From positions 1-50,623 of the forward strand of contig JAEZKY010000242.1 of the NCBI GenBank assembly GCA_023435985.1: a DNA stretch of 50,623 nucleotides. The letters are read 5' to 3'. Under the pieces are notes generated by a model. It had not been told where the DNA came from. It saw nothing but the letters and a program-made list of their open reading frames with translations, and searched no databases. Shown piece by piece: positions 6,310-15,749 of the stretch. Position numbers and translations under genes: made by a program. The number at the start of each line of letters is the position of its first letter. Positions within the stretch are counted from its first letter, which is position 1. This DNA is from Bacillota bacterium. Its GTDB lineage: Bacteria > Bacillota > Clostridia > Clostridiales > Clostridiaceae.

Positions 6310-7311
6310 ATGATTTTTATGAGCACTGAACAAGAAATTATATCATATAAACCTGATTTAAACATATATGGAAAACCAGGTGAAATATCAGACAATGGAT
6401 ACATTTCTACAGGCAATGATATTAAATATTCTAGTGACAGCAGCACTTCAAATACAAGAAGTTTAAGGCTTTTTACTGGTAATTCTCCATCAAGTACTAC
6501 GAATTTATTTCTATCTACCATGGAAGATGTAAAGGGCTATCTTAAAGCAATTGAAAATGAGTTTACAGGTAATAAGTATGAGTCAGAGTATCTTGCTGCT
6601 AAGACAGAGGATGAAATAAATGAGGTTTTAAATAGCAACAAAGTCGATATAGACTTTGGCTCTGATAAGCTAGAAACATATTCATATTTAAAGAAAATTT
6701 ATGATGATATAAATAAAATTTTAGACTTATATATCAAATGTGTTTTTGGAGATAACGTAAATCCAGTTGATGTACAGGCAATGGTAGACGCATATATAAG
6801 TAAGATTAAGTCATTGGAATCAAGCTATCAGTATGAAAAAGTAAATTATGCAAGTCTGTATTATGACACTTTAATATCCTATGCATTAAGTGACTTCATG
6901 TCAGTACTAAGTACTACCTGCTACGATTTAAAAAGCATAGATGTGGCAGGGAAGAATATTGATTTGGACACTGCTGCAAAGAGCTTAATAAAGAAAACTT
7001 TTAATAAAGAAACTGATAATTTGGATTCTTTAACCCAAAGTTTATCTAATTCAATAGATGACATGCTTATTTCTATTAAGAATTTCTATTTGGAAAAGCA
7101 GGAGTTTTTATCTTATTTAGATACATTTGCAAAAATATCTTCTTTTAATGATGGTAAAACTGAGCTTGCAGATATGAAAAGCAGCTGCAAGGATACAATG
7201 AAAAAAAGATTTGATAATTTTGTTAAAGCTTATATGAATTATAACTTAATCTCTGGAGATGTGTCTGTAGCTGCTTTAAATAAGGCAAAATACAGAAGTT
7301 TTTTTCAATAA
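6310..7311 (+). CDS. 333-aa mainly helical protein of unknown function
   Basis: It starts at ATG 6310 with AAAGG 4-5 nt before; a second Met at codon 4 is possible but worse spaced. The first 60 residues are Ser/Thr/Asn/Gly-rich (SSDSSTSNTRSLRLFTGNS). The rest is predominantly helical and charged, with coiled-coil-like stretches (LETYSYLKKIYDDINKILDL; SLTQSLSNSIDDMLISIKNF). There is no membrane segment. It follows the three Ala/Gly-rich genes by 24 nt and is probably a virion component of the same cluster. I do not recognise a family. Confidence 0.6.
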   Translation: MIFMSTEQEIISYKPDLNIYGKPGEISDNGYISTGNDIKYSSDSSTSNTRSLRLFTGNSPSSTTNLFLSTMEDVKGYLKAIENEFTGNKYESEYLAAKTEDEINEVLNSNKVDIDFGSDKLETYSYLKKIYDDINKILDLYIKCVFGDNVNPVDVQAMVDAYISKIKSLESSYQYEKVNYASLYYDTLISYALSDFMSVLSTTCYDLKSIDVAGKNIDLDTAAKSLIKKTFNKETDNLDSLTQSLSNSIDDMLISIKNFYLEKQEFLSYLDTFAKISSFNDGKTELADMKSSCKDTMKKRFDNFVKAYMNYNLISGDVSVAALNKAKYRSFFQ

Positions 7312-7382
7312 AGTGATACAAAAGTATAAGACGGACAGGTAATTAAATTACGTAAACCCAAAGTAACATTGGAGGAATTGAA

Positions 7383-7604
7383 ATGGCAGTAAAAGCTAGA
7401 AGTAGAAAAAAACAAAATATTTTGAATCTAATAAATGACTCTAAGAAAATTGCATGCAGACATTGTGTTCTTTGCGGAAACTGCAATACACAAAAGCAAA
7501 AAGAAAAAAGTGAAGAGATGGGAATAATAACTTATTGTTCACTTACTCCTAACAAAGAAATGAGTAAAAAGGGCAGCAGCAAAAGTAAAAAGAAAAAGCA
7601 GTAA
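7383..7604 (+). CDS. 73-aa Cys- and Lys-rich protein, likely metal-binding
   Basis: ATG with GGAGGAATTGAA upstream. The centre holds CRHCVLCGNC followed by a fifth Cys (ITYC), a CxxCxxCxxC array as in zinc-binding or ferredoxin-like sites. Both ends are strongly basic; the tail ends SKSKKKKQ, which suggests nucleic-acid contact. It is the last gene before a 219-bp gap. It may be a small regulator of late transcription or a virion protein. No family is assigned. Confidence 0.6.
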   Translation: MAVKARSRKKQNILNLINDSKKIACRHCVLCGNCNTQKQKEKSEEMGIITYCSLTPNKEMSKKGSSKSKKKKQ

Positions 7605-7823
7605 TATTTTCATAGGCAGGCTTATTAGATGCTTTGGAATTATACGTTTAAACTATGTTCTACTAAGACTTACAAAAATAAATAAGAATATCATAATTAC
7701 AATTGAAAAAAAGCTATAGGTATATTATTTATACAAATAATTATTTTTGATAATCAAGACATAAAGATTGTCTTACGGCTGTAATATGATGAAATTTCGG
7801 ATGCATTATAAGGAGTGATTTTA
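7605..7823. other. 219-bp intergenic region before the fibre operon
   Basis: No gene is seen. There is one TAAGAAT motif at 7683-7689, a weak TTGAAA-containing promoter candidate near 7705-7735, and a 6-bp hairpin (AAGACA/TGTCTT, 7756-7774) without a T tract. No terminator for the preceding gene is evident, so read-through into the fibre genes is likely. Confidence 0.35.
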
Positions 7824-8351
7824 TTGAGTGGTTCTTTTACTGCGAATTATAATGTTGGCGGTGACATAGATAAAGTAAAGAAAATTATTGCTTTAGAAGA
7901 AGTGGAAAAATTAGACAATGTAGAGAATGTAGACAATATAAAGAATATAGACAACCTTCAGGATGTAGAAAATGTCAAATATTTAAATGAAATTGGTAAA
8001 ATAAGAGGCTTTGCTACAAAAACACAGCCTTATAATTTCATGGAAGAGTTTGAGATACCTGCACTTAAAGATGACTATACCTTTACAATGAACCTGCCGA
8101 GTGTTGACTGTGAAATATTAGCTATAACACTAACTTGCAGTGGATATGGTGAAGATGATCATTATGATTTATTTTTTAATGATGTGCAGTGGTTTAAAGA
8201 CTGGTACTGTTCAGAAGTAAAAGAGGGGCTGTTCCTTGGTACATCAACATATGTTTATGCAGCGCCGGCCAATTCAGCTATTAAATTAATATTTAAAAAT
8301 GATAGTGGAACTCAAAAGAAAATATGGTTAGGTGTTCGTATGTTAGTTTAA
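7824..8351 (+). CDS. Fibre-like protein with a period-three hydrophobic stalk and a beta-rich head
   Basis: The best start is TTG at 7824, 6 nt after AAGGAG; an upstream in-frame GTG at 7815 overlaps that ribosome site and is unlikely. The 175-aa product has an N-terminal stretch (about 15-55) with a hydrophobic residue at every third position (KLDNVENVDNIKNIDNLQDV), a pattern of trimeric beta-stalks in phage receptor-binding proteins rather than of heptad coiled coils. The C-terminal 110 residues are beta-rich and aromatic (FNDVQWFKDWYCSE). It lies first in the fibre gene series. The role is likely a small receptor-binding or decoration protein, inferred from shape only. Confidence 0.6.
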   Translation: MSGSFTANYNVGGDIDKVKKIIALEEVEKLDNVENVDNIKNIDNLQDVENVKYLNEIGKIRGFATKTQPYNFMEEFEIPALKDDYTFTMNLPSVDCEILAITLTCSGYGEDDHYDLFFNDVQWFKDWYCSEVKEGLFLGTSTYVYAAPANSAIKLIFKNDSGTQKKIWLGVRMLV

Positions 8352-8391
8352 TAACATACTATTTTATATATAAAAGATAGGAGAAAATCGA

Positions 8392-11300
8392 ATGGATAAC
8401 TCATTATTAAGTATGAACTTAGAAAAAAACTTTGTTTATCATGAAGTTTTGACTGATTCAGATAATGCTGTGAAGGATATAGCAAGACTATTATCTTTAG
8501 GCACAGAATCAGAAGAAATCATTGATGACTCTGGCGTGGTAGTAAAGCCAGCTACTCCAATAATTGATAAGTGTTGGGAAGTAGTTTATCCAAAGGAAGA
8601 CAGAACAAAACATCCAGAAATAGAGGATTGGAACAATCTTCTTCCAGAAGAATATAAGAAAGTTACTGAAGACAAAATTTCTAGGATTACAGATTCAGTA
8701 ATCTTAAAAACTAAAACAATTCCCAAAGATATTACAGTTAATAACTCAACTGAAATTGGAGTTAACCAAGACTTAAATAAGGCCAGCATAGAAATGTATC
8801 TTGAAATTTATATGCCTCCATACCTTTGTGACTCAGAATCTGAAGATCCAATAAAGCAAAGAGATGGATATATTCCAGAAGTAAATGATGTAAATGGTAT
8901 TGCAACTGGTAATACAAGAGTTGCTAGAAACTATCATCATTTATTCATGAGAATATTTGATAACATAAATGAAGATGGAACTGCTCCAGCTGATAATGTT
9001 ATTGATTCAGTTACAAGAGACGTAATCAAATGGAACTCAAGAACTTCTGGATGGTCTAAACTTTCTTGGTATACTGACTTTGAAGATAAATTTAAAGCAC
9101 CACTTCTTGGACATCAAGAACTTGGAATGCAGTCAGGAACTGTAAGATTACCAGTAATAGCTGGATTAACTTCAGAATCTAAGATAAAACTTTGGGTTAA
9201 TGTAAATACTTCAAGATTTGTTCTAGGAGTTATGGGATCGCCGAATGTTGACTTTAGTGATAACAGATACTTAATTGGCTGTGCATATGTAGGGCAAATT
9301 GATAGTTTTGATTTTTCTATAAATGATACAGCTGGAAACTTTGGTTTATTCTGTACAAGTTCTACTTCTCCAGCAATGGGTAAGACAGAAATTAAAACAA
9401 GAGCTTCTGTACCAGCAACAATAAGTGGTTCAACTGTAACTCCTGGCAGTGGAGCAGTAGGAACTGGAACTCAATTGACTTTCCAATCTGGGATTTCAAT
9501 GTTCAATCCTGGAACAGTATATGAGCTGGATGCTATGGAAATTCCAAATATTCCTTATGACTATAATGAAGTAGAGGGTGGAAATTATTGGGGAACAAGA
9601 TATATTGATGCTTCAACAATAAGACTTAAGTGTAATTTTAATTCTCAACCAGTTAGAATAGTATATACAAATGCAGCAGGTACAGTTGTTACAAGAACTG
9701 TAGGAGTTGTTGCGTCTGCTACTATAACTCCTACAGTTACGGTAGATCCTAATAATAGACATAGAGTTAAAATAACATTACCTATAAAGGATCTATTAGT
9801 TGCATTCATAGGTGAATCAGAAGCAGACATTGTATTAGCTGGAACAGGAATTACTTTCCAATACTATAGAGATTACCCTTACTATGATTATCCAAATGCA
9901 ACTTTAAATATGACTTATTCTTTCTCTTATTACACAGAATACACAGTACAAACTGGTGGTGTTAAGAGAGATAAGTTTGGTAATCCAGTTTCGTCTGTTT
10001 TAGATACTACTTATGGTAAGAATACAGCTAATGGTATTACAGACTTTGCTATGTATGCTACCTTTACAAAGGATTATTTCCAAAGACATTTCTTTATGTT
10101 TGCGTCTACTGAAGAATACATGCAAAAAGAATTATATGGTAAATCATCATATACAGGAGAATACTTTGCAGACAGAATTAAGATTGTTCATAGTTCAGAA
10201 GGTCCAAGAGGAATCCTTTCTGGAATGATTACAATAGATACTTCAAGTCTTTATCCTTTTGATGAACTTATCGTTAATAAGGACTTTGAAAAATATCAAG
10301 ATAAACCAGAAGAACTATATGTATACCTTCCTGTAACAGCACCATATTGCCCATTTGCTAATTCGCCAAATGGAAGACATGGTATTGGAATACTTAAGGA
10401 TATAAGATTCCCAGTTCCAGAAACAGATGATGAAATTGTAAGATTTGCCATAAACGAACTTGCTAGAAAATATAGTGATTTAGGATATGTTACAGAAGAC
10501 TTCAAATTAATGATGTCGAGTCAATATGGGGCAAAAATTGAATGGGAATCTAGTGATTCTACATTAATAGAAATAGAAGATGCAGATGCTACAACACATA
10601 TGGAAACAGCAAAAGTTCATAGGCCTCAGTTTGTAGCAGGAGAGGATAATCCTTCAGTTAACCTTACAGCTACCGTAAGTCATGGTGATGTAAAGAAGGA
10701 CTTTGAACTTGATCTTAAGGTTAAGATGTTAGGAATGAATGATTCTCAAGCTGTAGTTTTAGATATAAATGATTTAGTACTTCCAGCTGAAACTAAAGTA
10801 AATTTAAATCTACCTACAATAGGTAAAAATGGTTCTACAATTAAATGGGATTCACATAATAGTACTAATATTGCTAGTGATGGTACTGTTACAAGACCAG
10901 ATGTTGGTGAAGATGGTGTTGTTGTTACACTTACAGCTACAGCTAAAAAGAATGATGCTCACGAAGCAAAGGATTTTACAGTTAAAGTAATTCAGTGGAC
11001 AGAAGGTGAAGAGTTACAAGAAGCTTATGATTTAGTAACTTGGGATCTAGTTAAAGGAACTAACACTAATTCACAAGCTATAACTGATAACTTGAATTTA
11101 CCAAGTACAGTTGGTAGCAGAGGAGTAACAGCTACATGGACACTTGTTTCAAGCTCAGCTGATACTGGAAGCACAACTGGTAAGATTAATATTTCAACTG
11201 GTGTTATTACTAGGCCTACTTACACTCAAGGACAAGTTACTTTCCAAATCAGCTGTAAGTTAACTAAAGGAGAACAAACATCTACAAGACAATTATCACC

Positions 11301-11688
11301 ATTTATTATGGCACCGCTGCCTATAACTGATCAGGAAATTTTAAATACAGCTAAAAGTCTCCTTGAAATTTCATTATATTTAGGTGATAATGTTTCACCA
11401 ACTAAAATAACGTCTGATATGAAGTTAGCATTTAAACTATCTGATGAAAATGCATCAAAAGCTGTTATTTCATGGAGTCTGGCAACAGCTACATCCCATA
11501 CAGATTTAGCATCAAGTAACTATATAACACTTGCAAACATGACAGATTCTTGCCAGGCCACTATAAAGAGACCTACAAGTGATGCAGGAAACCAATCAGT
11601 GGCATTAAAAGCTACTATTCATGTTGCTACTGATAAAGGTGAGATTACAGATGTTAAATACTTTGATATTACAATTCTTGCGTCTTAA
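8392..11688 (+). CDS. Large beta-rich virion protein with C-terminal atrophied Ig-like repeats
   Basis: This 1098-aa protein has AGGAGA before ATG. Residues 1-700 are beta-rich with many aromatics and no recognised fold. From about 705 there are four Ig-like modules of the atrophied bacterial Ig type (about 705-785, 790-872, 880-975, 978-1098), with repeated cues IEWESSDSTLIEI, IKWDSHNSTNIASDGTVTRP and INISTGVITRP. Such modules project virion proteins and bind surfaces weakly. There is no signal peptide. It uses a T-rich codon set like the sheath and major tube genes, which may mean high expression and a major surface or whisker protein. It is 13 nt before the solenoid gene. Confidence 0.7.
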   Translation: MDNSLLSMNLEKNFVYHEVLTDSDNAVKDIARLLSLGTESEEIIDDSGVVVKPATPIIDKCWEVVYPKEDRTKHPEIEDWNNLLPEEYKKVTEDKISRITDSVILKTKTIPKDITVNNSTEIGVNQDLNKASIEMYLEIYMPPYLCDSESEDPIKQRDGYIPEVNDVNGIATGNTRVARNYHHLFMRIFDNINEDGTAPADNVIDSVTRDVIKWNSRTSGWSKLSWYTDFEDKFKAPLLGHQELGMQSGTVRLPVIAGLTSESKIKLWVNVNTSRFVLGVMGSPNVDFSDNRYLIGCAYVGQIDSFDFSINDTAGNFGLFCTSSTSPAMGKTEIKTRASVPATISGSTVTPGSGAVGTGTQLTFQSGISMFNPGTVYELDAMEIPNIPYDYNEVEGGNYWGTRYIDASTIRLKCNFNSQPVRIVYTNAAGTVVTRTVGVVASATITPTVTVDPNNRHRVKITLPIKDLLVAFIGESEADIVLAGTGITFQYYRDYPYYDYPNATLNMTYSFSYYTEYTVQTGGVKRDKFGNPVSSVLDTTYGKNTANGITDFAMYATFTKDYFQRHFFMFASTEEYMQKELYGKSSYTGEYFADRIKIVHSSEGPRGILSGMITIDTSSLYPFDELIVNKDFEKYQDKPEELYVYLPVTAPYCPFANSPNGRHGIGILKDIRFPVPETDDEIVRFAINELARKYSDLGYVTEDFKLMMSSQYGAKIEWESSDSTLIEIEDADATTHMETAKVHRPQFVAGEDNPSVNLTATVSHGDVKKDFELDLKVKMLGMNDSQAVVLDINDLVLPAETKVNLNLPTIGKNGSTIKWDSHNSTNIASDGTVTRPDVGEDGVVVTLTATAKKNDAHEAKDFTVKVIQWTEGEELQEAYDLVTWDLVKGTNTNSQAITDNLNLPSTVGSRGVTATWTLVSSSADTGSTTGKINISTGVITRPTYTQGQVTFQISCKLTKGEQTSTRQLSPFIMAPLPITDQEILNTAKSLLEISLYLGDNVSPTKITSDMKLAFKLSDENASKAVISWSLATATSHTDLASSNYITLANMTDSCQATIKRPTSDAGNQSVALKATIHVATDKGEITDVKYFDITILAS

Positions 11689-11701
11689 TGAGGTAGTATA
11701 A

Positions 11702-14700
11702 TTGGAACGCTTATTTACAATGAAATATAATACATCTATATCTCATGGTATTGAATTTAACTTGGGGAATGGCGAATACCATTCCCTTAGTTTTTCTATT
11801 CTGCCAGATATGCTGGAGTTATTTGTAAACAAAGAATATCTGTTTATGCACTTATATGAATATGCAGGCTTTAAGGATTCTTATATTGGTTTTAAGCGTA
11901 AAAAGCAAAGTATGTTTAGTTCTGAAAATAAAGAGCTCTTTAGGGAAGACAAATTTTTTGATATAAGATATGATAGCTTTCCACTTATAAAGTCAAGGAG
12001 ACTTACTCAAAGAAAAAATGAAGGTATTTCATTTTATGTAACAAATCTTCACGGGACAGAAAGCCTTGATTCAACCTTTTATATAGACAGTCCAAGCTAC
12101 AATAGAGGGATTAGCTATTTTGATGAAGTGTTTGCTGCACAATACGATAAAAATCTTCATAGTATTGAAGAGGCAAAACGCATAGCATATATACCTAAGT
12201 ATATATTTGAGTTTGATCCAGTGAGAATTAAGGACAAGTATGAAAATAAATATCCAACAATTCTAAACGAATATTTATCAGTTGAGTCAAAGAAGACTGA
12301 ATTAAATGAATCATTGACTGATGTTTTTATTAATATAAATGTTCCGCAAATATTTGAAGTGGATGATATTAAAATTTCCTTAAGAAATAGGGATTTATAT
12401 TACGATCCTGAAGAGTATTTTCTGGGGAATAATCATCCAGATATATTTATTAATACTCCATTGTCAGTTAAAAATGGGCTGAATAATAATATGCATATAG
12501 CTAATGAATGGTTATTACTTGGACAAAACACTAATGAACTTCATTATATAGAGGAGTATGTTGGTCTTGATGTAGATCTTGATTCTAAGAAGCTTGTCTT
12601 GGATGATTATATTCAAGCAGGAATTAATAATAAAGACTTGTATTATTTAGATTCCAACGGTATCAGCTTAGGAAGTACAAGTTTTGAAATAGACTATGAT
12701 GAAAATATCATTAGGAGTAAATTGGTTAACAATAGATTAAATATAAATAATCTCAGCTTTTTAAGTGATATTAAAGGTTACGAAATTGAAATAAATGAGT
12801 ATTTCATTAACGTAGATAAATATTATCATGAGATATTTGAAACTGATAATATTAATTTATTAAAATCTTATAAAAAATCAGATGTAAACACAGATGATGA
12901 GTTTCTATTTAGGAGCAGTAAGAAGGCTTCTAAGCAGGATGAGCAATTGTTAGCATCAAAAAACAGTCATGAAATATACTCTGATTCTTATATATCTTTG
13001 TGGAGACAAAATTATAAAACAGAAGTTAACAATTCGTATGAGTTTGCTGCAAAGAGCAGTAAGGAGATCAATGTATACGATGATATGGTTCAATTAGATC
13101 ATGCTTATGGAAGACCTATATTCATGGATGAAAACGTCAATGTAAGTTTATATGACAAAGGAATTAACTTTTATATTGAAGGCAGCCTTTTAGCTAAAGG
13201 TGACGCTGGAATACGAATGGAAGATGTATTTACCTTGTATAAGGGCGCTGAAGCAATAAGGACAAATGAAACAGGTATTAATTTAAGTAAAGCTCCTAAA
13301 GGAATTGAATTTGATGACTACTATATAACTTTCAACAAATCTCCTAAGGGAATTACTGAAGAAGATGGATTATTCATTGATAAACTTCCAGAAGGTGCTC
13401 GCATTGATGAAAACACATTTGTTATAGACAAAGGAGCTGAGCCAGCTTTTCGTATATATGAGGATACGTGGGTAAATAAGAATATTCATGGTTCATCTAT
13501 TATTTATGATTATCCTTGGGTGAGCAAAAATATGCACGATTCATCTATAGTTTATGATTATCCGTGGATCTCAAAAAATATGCATGACTCATCTATAGTA
13601 TATGATTATCCGTGGATTTCAAAAAATATGCATGATTCATCTATAGTCTATGATTACCCTTGGGTTAAAAAGGATAGACATGATTCATCTATAGTTTATG
13701 AAAATCAATTTGCAGCTAAAACTGCAAAGGATATTTATGTGGACTCTTATATTTTAAATGTAGATAAAGCTTCTAGGGGCATATATTTAGATGAAAATAT
13801 ACACATAGATAGGATTTCAAAAGGAATCAGATTTGATGACAACTTAACTTATATAGATAAAAGTGCAAAGGGAATAAGAACTGAAGAAGATTTATTTATA
13901 GGACGTGATAGTTCAAAGGCTTTAATAGATGACAATGGACTTACAGCTGATTATGACTCAAGAGAAATAGCAATAGAGGAAATTGAATTTGTAGATATAG
14001 ATTCTAAAGCAATAGAATTATTTAAGCAAGTATCAGCTAAATATTATAGCAGAGGAATTTATATTGAGGAAGAAATCAAACTTGAAAAAGAATATAGAGA
14101 AATCTGGTTTGATGATTACTGCAGATACTTTGGTCTTAAAAAAGAAGAGGACGGAGCACGTAATGATTCAGATATTAGATTAAACAGTGCTATTAAACAT
14201 GGAAATCTTGATTATCAAGGTGTAAATATATCAAAAAGGAAAAAGGATACTTATCTTCCACAGCAGTCTAATTTTCTAGAAATCATTCACTATGAAGATC
14301 CAGATCCTGATAAACCTCCAGTTATAATGACTGGTAAGATAGATGAACTTATTTTGCCACACAAAGATTATAAATACAGCAACTTTATTAAGAAATTAAT
14401 AAATGATGATGGAACTATAAATTGGACATACGTTAAAAGCTATGATTCAGCCACTGGAGAATACACTATATCAATACCTATGGAAAATCCTATATCAATA
14501 TATGCCGATATAGGAAGGGATTACTTAGACGTTGATGTAGCTATACTTGAAATAGTGATATATTTAGTCAAAAAAGTATGGAAAGACAATATGTACAAAT
14601 ATATAGCTTTTTCAGCTCACGATTCATTAAAGCATATTATGGTTGAAGTGGATAATCTGCTTATAGATTATGGTTTAGATGATCATCAAAGAGAAGAGGC

Positions 14701-15379
14701 TGTAAGATGTATGCAGCTGTTTAGATGGTATGCAGAAATGGCAGTTCTAAATAATTGTGAATATATATTAAAGTTTGATACAACAAAGATAAGTGTTGAT
14801 TATTACAATAAAGACCTTGGTGATTTTCAGGATATCATAACCTTTGATAATATGGAGATTACTGATAATTATATAATTGAACCTATCGATGAAACAAAAA
14901 CCTGCGGTATAACCTTTAAAAATAACAGCATAAATCCAGGTCTGCCACTTAATTTATCATTTAGACTATACAATATAAACACTTCCAGCAGTATATCAAT
15001 AATAGATAAGGATGGCGAAAGCAGTATTAAAACATATGAGCAAGGAATTCATGATATTACAGAAGAACTTGAAAACAGAGTTATGGTAAGATACATCCCT
15101 AGCAGCAAGTATCAAAGCATTAATATTGCAAATATCGTTATTGATAATAAGAGCATAAGAGGATTTACCGTTATATATAAGGGTAAGTTTGGTGAAACAA
15201 ATGCTGTTATGCAGGAATTATTAGACAGCATGTTAGTAGTAGGAGAAGCATCAGATGAACTTAAAGAAAAGCTTAAAGATGTATCCCCTGTTACTATTGC
15301 TATAAGTACAATGGTGAAATATTTTGATTTACACCATGAAAATAAGCTAAAAGGAAAAAGGCTTATAATTAAAAAATAA
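11702..15379 (+). CDS. 1225-aa protein built of 16-residue repeats (putative beta-solenoid fibre)
   Basis: The start is TTG at 11702 after GAGGT; Met at codon 7 is an alternative. From about residue 200 to 810 the sequence runs in units of about 16 residues with a loose pattern of hydrophobic-x-x-D/K-K-x-x-K-G-I-x-x-D-D/E (examples: LSKAPKGIEFD, FNKSPKGITEE, IDRISKGIRFD, IDKSAKGIRTE). Five units at 596-675 are nearly identical (HDSSIVYDYPWISKNM). Regular short repeats with conserved Gly and Ile point to a beta-solenoid or beta-roll shaft. Residues about 860-1225 form a separate mixed domain (AFSAHDSLKHIMVEVDNLLI). It is likely a tail fibre or baseplate-extension protein. No family is recognised. 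Confidence 0.65.
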   Translation: MERLFTMKYNTSISHGIEFNLGNGEYHSLSFSILPDMLELFVNKEYLFMHLYEYAGFKDSYIGFKRKKQSMFSSENKELFREDKFFDIRYDSFPLIKSRRLTQRKNEGISFYVTNLHGTESLDSTFYIDSPSYNRGISYFDEVFAAQYDKNLHSIEEAKRIAYIPKYIFEFDPVRIKDKYENKYPTILNEYLSVESKKTELNESLTDVFININVPQIFEVDDIKISLRNRDLYYDPEEYFLGNNHPDIFINTPLSVKNGLNNNMHIANEWLLLGQNTNELHYIEEYVGLDVDLDSKKLVLDDYIQAGINNKDLYYLDSNGISLGSTSFEIDYDENIIRSKLVNNRLNINNLSFLSDIKGYEIEINEYFINVDKYYHEIFETDNINLLKSYKKSDVNTDDEFLFRSSKKASKQDEQLLASKNSHEIYSDSYISLWRQNYKTEVNNSYEFAAKSSKEINVYDDMVQLDHAYGRPIFMDENVNVSLYDKGINFYIEGSLLAKGDAGIRMEDVFTLYKGAEAIRTNETGINLSKAPKGIEFDDYYITFNKSPKGITEEDGLFIDKLPEGARIDENTFVIDKGAEPAFRIYEDTWVNKNIHGSSIIYDYPWVSKNMHDSSIVYDYPWISKNMHDSSIVYDYPWISKNMHDSSIVYDYPWVKKDRHDSSIVYENQFAAKTAKDIYVDSYILNVDKASRGIYLDENIHIDRISKGIRFDDNLTYIDKSAKGIRTEEDLFIGRDSSKALIDDNGLTADYDSREIAIEEIEFVDIDSKAIELFKQVSAKYYSRGIYIEEEIKLEKEYREIWFDDYCRYFGLKKEEDGARNDSDIRLNSAIKHGNLDYQGVNISKRKKDTYLPQQSNFLEIIHYEDPDPDKPPVIMTGKIDELILPHKDYKYSNFIKKLINDDGTINWTYVKSYDSATGEYTISIPMENPISIYADIGRDYLDVDVAILEIVIYLVKKVWKDNMYKYIAFSAHDSLKHIMVEVDNLLIDYGLDDHQREEAVRCMQLFRWYAEMAVLNNCEYILKFDTTKISVDYYNKDLGDFQDIITFDNMEITDNYIIEPIDETKTCGITFKNNSINPGLPLNLSFRLYNINTSSSISIIDKDGESSIKTYEQGIHDITEELENRVMVRYIPSSKYQSINIANIVIDNKSIRGFTVIYKGKFGETNAVMQELLDSMLVVGEASDELKEKLKDVSPVTIAISTMVKYFDLHHENKLKGKRLIIKK
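13487..13702 (+). repeat. Near-identical 48-bp in-frame tandem repeats
   Basis: Four full 48-bp units (13487, 13535, 13583, 13631) and a fifth partial copy (13679) encode HDSSIVYDYPWISKNM-type units. Differences are mostly third-position changes. They lie inside the solenoid gene and could expand or contract by recombination without breaking the frame. Confidence 0.85.
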
Positions 15380-15395
15380 TATGAGGTGAAAACAA

Positions 15396-15749
15396 ATGGT
15401 TAAATATCAAGTACAATTTAAACCAATTAATCCCGTAACTAATAACCCAGTTACAAATACAACTTTAGATGATTGGAATCCATCTTCTACAACTACTGGA
15501 GGAGGATTTAATACAAACTATGATATGGCATTAATGTTCATAAAACCAAATAATACAACAGGAGCTATTGCAGCAACAGATTTTAAAAAGATCAATGGTG
15601 AAGTATGGGCAGTATATGCAGTAAAAGAATCTATAAAGGCAGCAATGAAGATAGCAAAACCACTTATTCAAACATATGGAATTGAAAATGTTCAAATCTG
15701 TAAAGTAGTTCAAGCTAATGTTGATATAATCTTCGAGGAAGAAGATTAA
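15396..15749 (+). CDS. Small structural protein of unknown function (117 aa)
   Basis: ATG with GAGGTGA 7-8 nt upstream. The N-terminal 45 residues are Asn/Thr/Pro-rich (FKPINPVTNNPVTNTTLDDW), followed by a compact alpha/beta part (MALMFIKPNN, VYAVKESIKAAMKIAKPLIQ) and an acidic end FEEED. It is wedged between the solenoid gene and the next gene, whose TTG start directly abuts its stop. This suggests translational coupling and a shared assembly, perhaps as an adaptor for neighbouring fibres. No family is recognised. Confidence 0.6.
   Translation: MVKYQVQFKPINPVTNNPVTNTTLDDWNPSSTTTGGGFNTNYDMALMFIKPNNTTGAIAATDFKKINGEVWAVYAVKESIKAAMKIAKPLIQTYGIENVQICKVVQANVDIIFEEED

Noticed and set aside
7815..7823. 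GTG at 7815 as start of the stalk protein
   Set aside because: It overlaps the AGGAG ribosome site itself; TTG at 7824 has correct spacing.
13487..13702. CRISPR-like regular repeats
   Set aside because: Contiguous 48-bp units without spacers, in frame with a large protein; they encode a repeated peptide.
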